Under the pieces are notes generated by a model. The model searched no databases, was not told the origin of the DNA, and saw only the letters and a list, made by a program, of their open reading frames with translations. Below are positions 7,690-14,628 of a DNA stretch of 64,000 bases, one piece after another (within the stretch, counting starts at the first letter, position 1; every line of letters begins with the position of its first letter). Made by a program: the position numbers and the translations under genes. The DNA lies in contig NZ_SSSQ01000006.1 of NCBI RefSeq assembly GCF_009469765.1, positions 62,001 to 126,000 on the forward strand, read 5' to 3'. The stretch comes from Dechloromonas hortensis (GTDB taxonomy: Bacteria > Pseudomonadota > Gammaproteobacteria > Burkholderiales > Rhodocyclaceae).

Positions 7690-8814
7690 TTGCTGTATAC
7701 CGCGAGCCTGACCCTTCTCGCCCTGTTGCTCAGCGCCATCCTGGCGTTGAACGGGTTGGGCTCGCCGCTGGCTGTCGCCCATCTGGCGTTTGCAGTCGGC
7801 ATCGTGCCGCTGATCTTTGCGGCAATGAGTCATTTTGTCCCGGTGCTGACCCGCACCGGTGATCCGGGGCGCTGGCTGGCCCGCTTGCCCATGCTGGCCC
7901 AGGGCGCCGGTCTGTGCGCCGTCGCTGCCATGCAGGGCCTGATCCCGCATTTCTTTCTGCATCTCGCCGCTGCGGTCGACCTGATTCTGGCGGCCATTTT
8001 GCTCAACTGGATTGCCGGGCGGGCACGGGCGACGCTGGGTTCGCCGCATCCGGGCTGGCGCTGGTACGGCGCAGCGCTTGGCTGCCTGATGCTGGCCCTG
8101 GTCGCCATCCTGCTGATCGCGGTCTGGCCGCAATACTGGCCGGCCTTGCGGTTGTTTCACCTGCATCTGAATACGATCGGCCTGGTCGGCCTGGCCGCCC
8201 TTGGCACCTTGCCGGTGCTGCTGCCGACGGCGCTCGGCCGCCCCGACCCGGAAGCGGCCGGCTGGCTTCGCCGCCGGCTGTGGCTGGTCGCTGGCGGGGC
8301 GCTGGTCATTGCGACCGGCGCCGCCGTGCTCTGGCCGTTTGCTGCACCGGGCGCGGCGCTGGTGCTGGTTGCCGCTCTCGGCCTGGTCGGTCAGTGGGTG
8401 CGTCGTTTCGGTATTCGCAGCATGCTGGCGGACGGGGTTTCGGCATCGCTGCTCGCCGCTGTCGCCGGCCTGTTGCTGACGCTGGCCGCCGGTGTCGCGC
8501 ACGGGGCGCGCCTGTTGCCGGGAAAACCCGGCTTGCTGGCCTGGGCTGTCGGCTTTCTGCTGCCGCTGGTGAGCGGGGCGCTCAGCCAGTTGCTGCCGGT
8601 CTGGCGCTGGCCGGGGCCGACCATTCCGGCGCGCAAGCTGATGCGGGAAAAACTGGCAGCCACCGGCGTCTGGCGGGCTGGGCTGTTTTTCGCTTCGGCG
8701 GTCGCCTTGCTGGCGGGCTGGGCGACGCTCGGCGGCGCTTTGGTGGCACTTGGCATGCTGTTGTTCATCATCGGCTTGCTGCAAGCCGTGCGCGTCACGC
8801 GGTCGACACTGTAA
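7690..8814 (+). CDS. Polytopic membrane protein, NnrS/heme-copper-oxidase-I-like
   Basis: 374 residues if translation starts at TTG 7690, immediately after the DUF2249 stop; no ATG lies close by. About eleven hydrophobic helices fill the length. Conserved-looking histidines sit inside or near helices: H31, H48 (SHFVPVLTR), H87 and H91 (PHFFLH), and H157/H159 (FHLHLNTIGLVGL). This arrangement resembles NnrS, a heme- and copper-containing protein linked to nitric oxide tolerance, and more distantly cytochrome oxidase subunit I. The similarity is by pattern only. Position after DUF2249 and opposite a MocR regulator suggests a small stress or NO-related unit inserted between hom and thrC. Confidence 0.65.
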   Translation: MLYTASLTLLALLLSAILALNGLGSPLAVAHLAFAVGIVPLIFAAMSHFVPVLTRTGDPGRWLARLPMLAQGAGLCAVAAMQGLIPHFFLHLAAAVDLILAAILLNWIAGRARATLGSPHPGWRWYGAALGCLMLALVAILLIAVWPQYWPALRLFHLHLNTIGLVGLAALGTLPVLLPTALGRPDPEAAGWLRRRLWLVAGGALVIATGAAVLWPFAAPGAALVLVAALGLVGQWVRRFGIRSMLADGVSASLLAAVAGLLLTLAAGVAHGARLLPGKPGLLAWAVGFLLPLVSGALSQLLPVWRWPGPTIPARKLMREKLAATGVWRAGLFFASAVALLAGWATLGGALVALGMLLFIIGLLQAVRVTRSTL

Positions 8815-8846
8815 AATTCCGGTTTTTCGCTTTTCAGGGCTTCGCC

Positions 8847-10274
8847 ATGCGCTATATCTCGACCCGCGGTCACGCCGCGCCCCAGGCTTTCTGCGACATC
8901 CTTCTCGGCGGCCTGGCGCCGGATGGCGGCCTCTATCTGCCGGAAAGCTACCCGCAGATCAACCGCGCTGAACTTGACGCCTGGCGCAAGCTGTCGTATG
9001 CCGACCTCGCCTACGAGATTCTCGCCAAGTTCATTACCGATATTCCGCCGGCCGACCTCAAGGCGCTGGTCGCCAAGACCTACACCGCCGCGGTCTATTG
9101 CCATACCCGCAACGGCGGCGATGCCGCCCAGATCACGCCGCTGACCAAGCTCGAAGACGGCCTCTACACGCAGGAACTGTCCAACGGCCCGACGCTGGCC
9201 TTCAAGGACATGGCCATGCAGTTGCTCGGCAACCTGTTCGAGTACGTGCTCGACAAGCGCGGCGAGTCGATCAACATCCTCGGCGCCACTTCCGGCGACA
9301 CCGGCTCGGCGGCCGAGTACGCCATGCGCGGCAAGCACAACGTCAAGGTCTTCATGCTCTCGCCGGACGGCAAGATGAGCGCTTTCCAGCGCGCCCAGAT
9401 GTATTCGCTCCAGGACGCCAACATCTTCAACATCGCCGTCACCGGCATGTTCGATGACGCGCAGGACATCGTGAAGGCAGTCTCCAACGATGCCGCGTTC
9501 AAGGCCAAGTACAAGATCGGTGCCGTCAATTCGATCAACTGGGCCCGGGTTGCCGCGCAAATCGTCTATTACTTCCAGGGCTATTTCCTGGCCACCAAGA
9601 GCAATGATGAGCAGGTCGCCTTTGCCGTGCCCTCGGGTAATTTCGGCAACATCTGCGCCGGCCACATCGCCCGCCAGATGGGGCTGCCGATTGCCCGTCT
9701 GGTACTCGCCACCAACGAAAACGACGTGCTCGACGAGTTCTTCCGCACTGGCGTCTATCGCCCGCGGACGACCGCCGAAACCAATGTCACCTCCAGCCCG
9801 TCGATGGATATTTCCAAGGCTTCCAACTTCGAGCGCTTCGTTTTCGATTTGGTCGGCCGCGACCCGGCCGTGGTCAGCGAATTGTGGGCCAAGGTCGACA
9901 AGGGCCAGGCTTTCGACCTGAGTGCTACGGTGCACTGGTCGAAAATGCCCGATTTCGGTTTTGTTTCCGGCAAGAGCACGCACATCGACCGCATCAACAC
10001 CATCCGCTTCGCGCAGGGGCGCTACAACGTCATGCTCGACACCCATACGGCCGACGGCCTGAAGGTGGCGCTGGAGCACCGCCTGCCAAGCGTGCCGATG
10101 ATCGTTCTGGAAACAGCCCAGCCGGCAAAGTTCGAGGAAACCATTCGCGAAGCGCTGGGCCAGGAGCCGGTTCGTCCGGTCGACCTGATGGGCATCGAAA
10201 AACTGCCGCAACGCGTCGACGTGATGGCGCCGGACGTCGAGGCCGTCAAACGCTACCTGGTTGAACGTCTCTGA
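8847..10274 (+). CDS. thrC: Threonine synthase
   Basis: 475 residues from ATG 8847. The frame remains open far upstream, but that part is a shadow of the membrane-protein gene; the true start is fixed by MRYISTRGHAAPQAFCDILL, standard for proteobacterial ThrC. Visible features are the LAPDGGLYLPE motif near residue 25, the PLP lysine in NGPTLAFKDMAMQ near 118, GATSGDTGSAAEYA near 143 (phosphate cup), and SGNFGNICAGH near 270. The enzyme converts O-phosphohomoserine to threonine. It completes the hom pathway, although thrB is not in the window. A bidirectional terminator follows. Confidence 0.95.
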   Translation: MRYISTRGHAAPQAFCDILLGGLAPDGGLYLPESYPQINRAELDAWRKLSYADLAYEILAKFITDIPPADLKALVAKTYTAAVYCHTRNGGDAAQITPLTKLEDGLYTQELSNGPTLAFKDMAMQLLGNLFEYVLDKRGESINILGATSGDTGSAAEYAMRGKHNVKVFMLSPDGKMSAFQRAQMYSLQDANIFNIAVTGMFDDAQDIVKAVSNDAAFKAKYKIGAVNSINWARVAAQIVYYFQGYFLATKSNDEQVAFAVPSGNFGNICAGHIARQMGLPIARLVLATNENDVLDEFFRTGVYRPRTTAETNVTSSPSMDISKASNFERFVFDLVGRDPAVVSELWAKVDKGQAFDLSATVHWSKMPDFGFVSGKSTHIDRINTIRFAQGRYNVMLDTHTADGLKVALEHRLPSVPMIVLETAQPAKFEETIREALGQEPVRPVDLMGIEKLPQRVDVMAPDVEAVKRYLVERL

Positions 10275-10287
10275 GCGAAACTTCAGT

Positions 10288-10315
10288 AAAAAAGCAGCCT
10301 CGGCTGCTTTTTTTT
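10288..10315. terminator. Bidirectional rho-independent terminator between thrC and the GAF gene
   Basis: GCAGCC (10294-10299) pairs with GGCTGC (10302-10307), flanked by an A run before and a T run after. It can therefore work for thrC on the plus strand and for the minus-strand GAF gene ending at 10321. Confidence 0.9.
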
Positions 10316-10320
10316 CGCCC

Positions 10321-11259
10321 TCAGAAATACCAGCAAACAGCGGCCTTGAAGCGGCCATCCTGAATCACCGGCACGACGACCATAGCGCTCAGGCCGACAC
10401 CGGCTGCCGAGCGGGCGGCGGCATTCACTTCGAGCGAGAGGCTGGCACGGACCGCCGGCACGCCTTTCTGCCAGGCTTCGCCAAGCGCACCTTCCCAAGG
10501 CGCGATCAGGGAGCCGGCATGGCATTCGGACAGATGCGGCGCCTGGTCGCAGTAGCCGGCCCCGAAGCGTAGGTGGTCGCCGCTGTCGTTCGGGACCCAG
10601 ATCTCGAAACGGCGGGCGATCGGCGTGCCCAGCGCCGAGAGAAAGGTCATGACGACGGCTCGTTTGCCGTCGAATGAGCAAGGGATGCCGACGCCCTTGC
10701 TGATGCCGATCTTGACCGTCGAGTCGCGGCGCAAGGTCCGCTTCGAACTGAGCAGGTCTTCCATGATGCAGGGCATGGCGGTTTGCCAGACGGTGCCAGG
10801 CAGGCCGAAGCCGGGGCGGAATTTAGTGTGACGGGCCGTCCATTCGAAGGTTTCGGCCGTTCCGTAATAGCCGTCGTCGAGCCCGATTTCGGTCGATTCG
10901 GCCGGCGTGTTGCTCCACACTTCGATGGCGCCGACGTTTTCCTCGTCATCGCCGCAGAAAAAGACGATCACTGCCTGTAGATAATCGCCGGCAAAGATCG
11001 GCAGCGCGATGCCGCTGGTCAGCCCGGCCTGGCGCGCGGCTTCGGTGCGCAGGAAATAGGAGTTATCGAAATTATGCAGGATGATCGGTCGGCGGGCCGC
11101 CCAGGCCTTGCCGGGCAAGCCCTCATCGTAGGCGAAGCGTATCGCCTGGCTGGCTCCCTTGAAGTCGCTGAGCGGGCCGTAGAGGCCATCGAAAAACTCG
11201 AGATGTGTGCGTTCCTTGTTTGGAACCCATATTTCGGTCACCCGGATCAAGGTATTCAT
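10321..11259 (-). CDS. Protein of three tandem GAF-like repeats
   Basis: 312 residues from ATG 11259 (frame open to 11319, but this ATG gives a natural start MNTLIRVTEIWVPN). The protein is made of three repeats of about 95-100 residues: 8-102, 110-207 and 217-312. Each opens with a variant of EIWVPN (TEIWVPN, AIEVWSN, FEIWVPN). Each has a mid-repeat GLPG--W or equivalent (GLPGKAW 47-53, GLPGTVW 152-158, ALGEAW 258-263), and closes with an IP/LP strand, a G, and a hydrophobic strand. This matches the GAF core. There is no output domain, membrane helix or signal peptide, so it would act as a stand-alone ligand or redox sensor in trans. The partner is unknown. Confidence 0.75.
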   Translation of the reverse strand: MNTLIRVTEIWVPNKERTHLEFFDGLYGPLSDFKGASQAIRFAYDEGLPGKAWAARRPIILHNFDNSYFLRTEAARQAGLTSGIALPIFAGDYLQAVIVFFCGDDEENVGAIEVWSNTPAESTEIGLDDGYYGTAETFEWTARHTKFRPGFGLPGTVWQTAMPCIMEDLLSSKRTLRRDSTVKIGISKGVGIPCSFDGKRAVVMTFLSALGTPIARRFEIWVPNDSGDHLRFGAGYCDQAPHLSECHAGSLIAPWEGALGEAWQKGVPAVRASLSLEVNAAARSAAGVGLSAMVVVPVIQDGRFKAAVCWYF

Positions 11260-11346
11260 GGTTGTGTTGTCTTTCTGACAATGGTTTCGATTTGATGCTG
11301 TCAGGTACCATGCAAGCAACTTTCAAACCTGTCCGGGAGAATCGAA

Positions 11347-11979
11347 ATGAGCACCAACGATCACGAGGCTTTCTGGTCGGCGCGTTACCGCGATGCCGGC
11401 GACAATTACTTGTTCGGCACGGCGCCGAACAAGTTCCTGGCGCAGCAGGCGGCGCGTTTCTCGGCCGGCATGACGGTCCTCTCCGTTGCCGATGGCGAGG
11501 GGCGGAATGCCGTCTGGCTGGCCGAGCAGGGCTGTCAGGTGACTGCCACCGAAATCTCGCCGGTGGCGCTGGAGAAAGCGGCCAAGCTGGCGCGTGGACG
11601 ACATGCCACGGTCGACTTCGTGCAAGCCGATATTTTGAACTGGGATTGGCCGGTGGCCGAGTTCGATGCCGTGGTCGGCATCTTCATCCAGTTTGCATCA
11701 GCCGATGAGCGGCCGCGTCAACTGGCGGGCATGAAGCAGGCGGTCAAGCCGGGCGGCTGGCTGCTGCTGCACGGTTATACGCCGAAACAGCTCGAATATC
11801 GTACCGGCGGGCCATCGGATGTTGAGCAACTGTATACCGAGGCCTTGCTGCGTGAGGTCTTTGCCGACTGGGAAATCGTGCTGCTCGACGAGCACGAGGA
11901 TACGCTTGAGGAAGGGGCCGCCCATTCAGGCCGATCAGCCTTGATCGACCTGGTGGCGCGCAAGCCCGGCGCTGTCTAG
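11347..11979 (+). CDS. Class I SAM-dependent methyltransferase, TehB-like
   Basis: 210 residues. Motif I VLSVADGEGRNAVWLAEQG (residues 44-62) is the SAM-binding loop. Motif II ATEIS follows at about 67, and motif post-I/IV is FDAVVGIFIQFAS near 105. The N-terminal EAFWSARYRDAGDNYLFGTAPN is typical of TehB/thiopurine-methyltransferase-like enzymes. The substrate cannot be assigned. It is divergent from the GAF gene (about 90 bases between starts), and its TAG stop interlocks with the stop of the small minus-strand ORF at 11976. Confidence 0.85.
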   Translation: MSTNDHEAFWSARYRDAGDNYLFGTAPNKFLAQQAARFSAGMTVLSVADGEGRNAVWLAEQGCQVTATEISPVALEKAAKLARGRHATVDFVQADILNWDWPVAEFDAVVGIFIQFASADERPRQLAGMKQAVKPGGWLLLHGYTPKQLEYRTGGPSDVEQLYTEALLREVFADWEIVLLDEHEDTLEEGAAHSGRSALIDLVARKPGAV

Positions 11980-12113
11980 AGGTAGATGACGGCCGGAAAA
12001 ACGGCGATGGCCAGCACCAGAACCAGCCATTCGAGATTGTGACGGGCAAGAAAACCAGTGAAGTGAAGCACCAGAATCGTAATGGCGATGATGTAGAACA
12101 GCGCGAATAACAT
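11976..12113 (-). CDS. Small single- or double-helix membrane protein (45 residues)
   Basis: A 46-codon minus-strand ORF from ATG 12113 to TAG 11976, with an AGGGAG ribosome site just upstream (complement of about 12120-12125). The product starts MLFALFYIIAITILVLHFTG and has a second hydrophobic stretch LVLVLAIAVFPAVIYL. Between them is a short basic link (LARHNLEW), so two helices and an inner-membrane hairpin are likely. Its stop overlaps the methyltransferase stop by four bases in convergent orientation. It lies about 70 bases downstream of nadC on the same strand and could be on the nadC transcript. Function unknown; similar small proteins are easily missed by gene finders. Confidence 0.6.
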   Translation of the reverse strand: MLFALFYIIAITILVLHFTGFLARHNLEWLVLVLAIAVFPAVIYL

Positions 12114-12182
12114 TCGGAACTCCCTGGGGTCTATCGGTTTTGGATTTCTTGGCCCGATTATGACGATAAACAGTGAGAAATC

Positions 12183-13046
12183 CTAGCCGACGAAGCGCAT
12201 CGAAAGGTCGAGTGCCTTGACGTCCTTGGTCAGCGCGCCGACCGAAATGCGGTCTACGCCGGTCTCGGCGATGGCGCGAATGGTTTCCAGGCTGACATTG
12301 CCGGAGGCTTCGAGGACGGCCCGGCCGCCGTTGATGCGGGCGGCTTCGCGCATCATGTCGAGGCTGAAGTTGTCGAGCAGGATCATCGTCGCGCCGGCGG
12401 CCAGCGCCGTTTGCAGCTCGTCGAGCGATTCGACTTCGATCTGGATGAACTTGCAGCGATCGGCTGCCTCGGCTGCCACCTGGCGGGCGGCGGCCATTGC
12501 CTGGTCGATACCGCCGGCGGCGTGGATATGGTTTTCCTTGATCAGGATGGCATCCCACAGCGCCAGGCGGTGGTTGCCGCCACCGCCGCAGCGGACGGCG
12601 AATTTCTGGGCGATGCGCAGGCCGGGCAGGGTCTTGCGGGTGTCGACGACCTGCGCCTTGGTGCCGATGATTTCGTCGGCATAAATGCGGGCTTTGCTGG
12701 CGACGGCGGAGAGCAGTTGCAGGAAATTGAGGGCGCTGCGCTCGGCGGTGAGCAGGGCGCGGCCGTTGCCGTCGATTTCGCAGAGCAGCTGGTTGGCGGC
12801 GATGCGCTCGCCATCGGCGGCGTGCCAGGTGACGCGGGCGGCGGGGTCGAGGCGACGGACGCATTCGTCGAACCAGGCCGTACCGCAGAGCACGCCCGCC
12901 TCGCGGGAAATGACGGTGGCCCGGACCTGGCGGTCGCCGGGCACCAGGCTGGCGGTCAGGTCACCGGCGCCGACATCTTCGGTCAGGGCGGCGGAGACAT
13001 TGCGGGAAATTTCGGCGGCGAGCGGGTAATTGAATTCGATGGACAT
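12183..13046 (-). CDS. nadC: Nicotinate-nucleotide pyrophosphorylase (carboxylating)
   Basis: 287 residues, the normal NadC length. Diagnostic segments are EDVGAGDLTASLVP (about 22-35), the ERSALNFLQLLSAVAS helix near 102, the VDTRKTLPGLRIAQKFAVRCGGG block (about 134-156; PRPP and quinolinate binding), and KENHIHAAGGI near 173. Closing motifs are EVESLDEL, ILLDNFS and EASGNVSLETI. The enzyme converts quinolinate and PRPP to nicotinate mononucleotide in NAD synthesis, in the cytosol. nadA and nadB are not in the window. The downstream nnr gene also belongs to nicotinamide nucleotide metabolism (NADHX repair) but is upstream on the same strand, separated by about 100 bases. Confidence 0.95.
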   Translation of the reverse strand: MSIEFNYPLAAEISRNVSAALTEDVGAGDLTASLVPGDRQVRATVISREAGVLCGTAWFDECVRRLDPAARVTWHAADGERIAANQLLCEIDGNGRALLTAERSALNFLQLLSAVASKARIYADEIIGTKAQVVDTRKTLPGLRIAQKFAVRCGGGGNHRLALWDAILIKENHIHAAGGIDQAMAAARQVAAEAADRCKFIQIEVESLDELQTALAAGATMILLDNFSLDMMREAARINGGRAVLEASGNVSLETIRAIAETGVDRISVGALTKDVKALDLSMRFVG

Positions 13047-13149
13047 ATCAGCGGCGAGTCGGCAGACGAGGTCGTGAATTGTACCGTCTGGACGTAAGCA
13101 TGTCCGCGCTTGTCGGGGCTTTCCGCTCAGCGCTGGCCGGCTGGGATGT

Positions 13150-14628
13150 TCAGCGCTCGATCCAGCCGTTGAAAACCTGGCGGGCGGCGTCGATGATTTC
13201 GCCGGCGGTCAGGCCGATCGGCCCGATACCCTGGGCGACCAGGTGGTCGGCCGCCGCACCATGCAGATGGACGCCGGCCAGCAAGGCCTGCTCGGCCGGC
13301 CACCCCTGGGCGAGCAGGGCGACGATCAGGCCGGTCAGCACGTCGCCGGTGCCGGCCGTGGCCAGCCCTGGGTTGCCGGTGGAATTCAGCCACCAGCGGC
13401 CGTCGACCGCAGCAATCACGGTGCCGCAGCCTTTCAGCGCGATATGGCAGGCGTAACGGCGGGCCAGTTCGCGGGCGGCCGTGATCCGGTCGGCCTGCAC
13501 CTCGCGCGTCGCGCAGCCGAGCAGGCGGGCCGCTTCGGTCGGGTGTGGAGTCAGGATCACCGGCGCAACGCGGTTGTAGAGATTGCCTTCGAGCCGCCCA
13601 TCGGTGGCCAGAATGTTCAGCGCATCGGCATCGAGCACGATCGGCAAGGGGCATTTGAGTGCCTGCTCGAGCAGTCGTACCGCCTCGCCGGAGTTGCCGA
13701 GGCCGGGGCCGCAGGCGAGCGCCTGCAGATCGGTCTGCAGCAGCACCTCGGCCCGGCGGAACATCAGTTCCGGCTGGCCGGCATCGACCGTCGGGGCATC
13801 CGGGTCGAGCAGGCCCAGATAGACCCGGCCGCTGCCCAGCTTGAGGGCGGCTCGTCCGGCCAGCAGCGCGGCGCCGACCATCGACTTGCTGCCGCCGAGA
13901 ACGCCGACGCTGCCGAAGCTGCCCTTGTGGCTGTTGCGGGGCCGGGGCTTCAGCCAGGGCGCAAAGTCGCTGCTGCAGATCAGCTCGCCGTCGGCTGCCA
14001 ATTCCTTTTCCGGGCTGAGTTCGAGGTCGGCGATGCGCAGTTCGCCGCAGTGGTCGGGGCCATCCGCGGTCAACAGCCCCGGCTTGGCGGCAATGAAGCT
14101 GAGCGTGTGGCTGGCTTCGATGGCGAGGCCGGGGCGCTGGCCGGTGTCGGCGTTGAGGCCGGAGGGGCAGTCGAGGGCGAGCAGCGGGCAGCGGTCGCGC
14201 CTGGCCAGTTGATTGGCGGTGGCGATCCATGCGGCGTAACGGTCTTCAGGCGCCCGGGTCAGGCCGATGCCGAACAGGCCGTCGATGATCAGCGACCAGT
14301 GGTTTTCGCTCGGAATCTCGTCGAGGCAGGCGTGGCCTGCCGCGACAAAGCGCTGGTAGGCGGCGCGGGCATCTGCCGGCAAGCGGGCTGGATCGCCGGC
14401 AAAGACCAGGCGGACGTCGAAAAAACTTTCCCGCAACAGGCGGGCGGCTTCGAAAGCGTCGCCGCCGTTATTGCCGGGGCCGGTCAGGACGAGGATCGGC
14501 CGGCTGCGCTGGTCGACCAGTTCGGCCGCCCACTCGGCGGCGGCGGCGCCGGCGCGCTGCATCAGCGGCGCATCGCGATGACGGGCTTCGATCTGGCGCA
14601 GGCAGGGGCTGAGGTAGAGGGCGGTCAT
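13150..14628 (-). CDS. nnr: Bifunctional NAD(P)HX repair enzyme (epimerase + dehydratase)
   Basis: 492 residues with the YjeF two-domain architecture. The N-terminal NnrE epimerase domain is about 1-215, with LTGPGNNGGDAFEAARLL near 49, DGLFGIGLTR near 115 and DCPSGLNADTG near 150. The C-terminal NnrD dehydratase domain is about 225-490, with KGSFGSVGVLGGSKSM, ACGPGLGNSGEA, DADALN, LTPHPTEAARLL and the ATP/ADP loop NPGLATAGTGDVLTG near 430. Together they return hydrated NAD(P)H to NAD(P)H. The ATG overlaps the stop of the upstream sensor kinase by four bases, so the two are probably translated as a pair. That is an odd partnership for a metabolite-repair enzyme. Confidence 0.95.
   Translation of the reverse strand: MTALYLSPCLRQIEARHRDAPLMQRAGAAAAEWAAELVDQRSRPILVLTGPGNNGGDAFEAARLLRESFFDVRLVFAGDPARLPADARAAYQRFVAAGHACLDEIPSENHWSLIIDGLFGIGLTRAPEDRYAAWIATANQLARRDRCPLLALDCPSGLNADTGQRPGLAIEASHTLSFIAAKPGLLTADGPDHCGELRIADLELSPEKELAADGELICSSDFAPWLKPRPRNSHKGSFGSVGVLGGSKSMVGAALLAGRAALKLGSGRVYLGLLDPDAPTVDAGQPELMFRRAEVLLQTDLQALACGPGLGNSGEAVRLLEQALKCPLPIVLDADALNILATDGRLEGNLYNRVAPVILTPHPTEAARLLGCATREVQADRITAARELARRYACHIALKGCGTVIAAVDGRWWLNSTGNPGLATAGTGDVLTGLIVALLAQGWPAEQALLAGVHLHGAAADHLVAQGIGPIGLTAGEIIDAARQVFNGWIER

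Noticed and set aside
7914..10274. A 786-codon open frame that looks like a membrane protein fused to threonine synthase
   Set aside because: The upstream 311 codons are Arg/Gly-rich shadow translation of the membrane-protein gene in another frame. ThrC starts normally at 8847.
1329..11307. GATGCTGTCA occurring both upstream of the LolA-like gene (about 1333) and of the methyltransferase (about 11293)
   Set aside because: Ten bases is too short, and the surrounding sequence does not match, so a shared operator cannot be argued.
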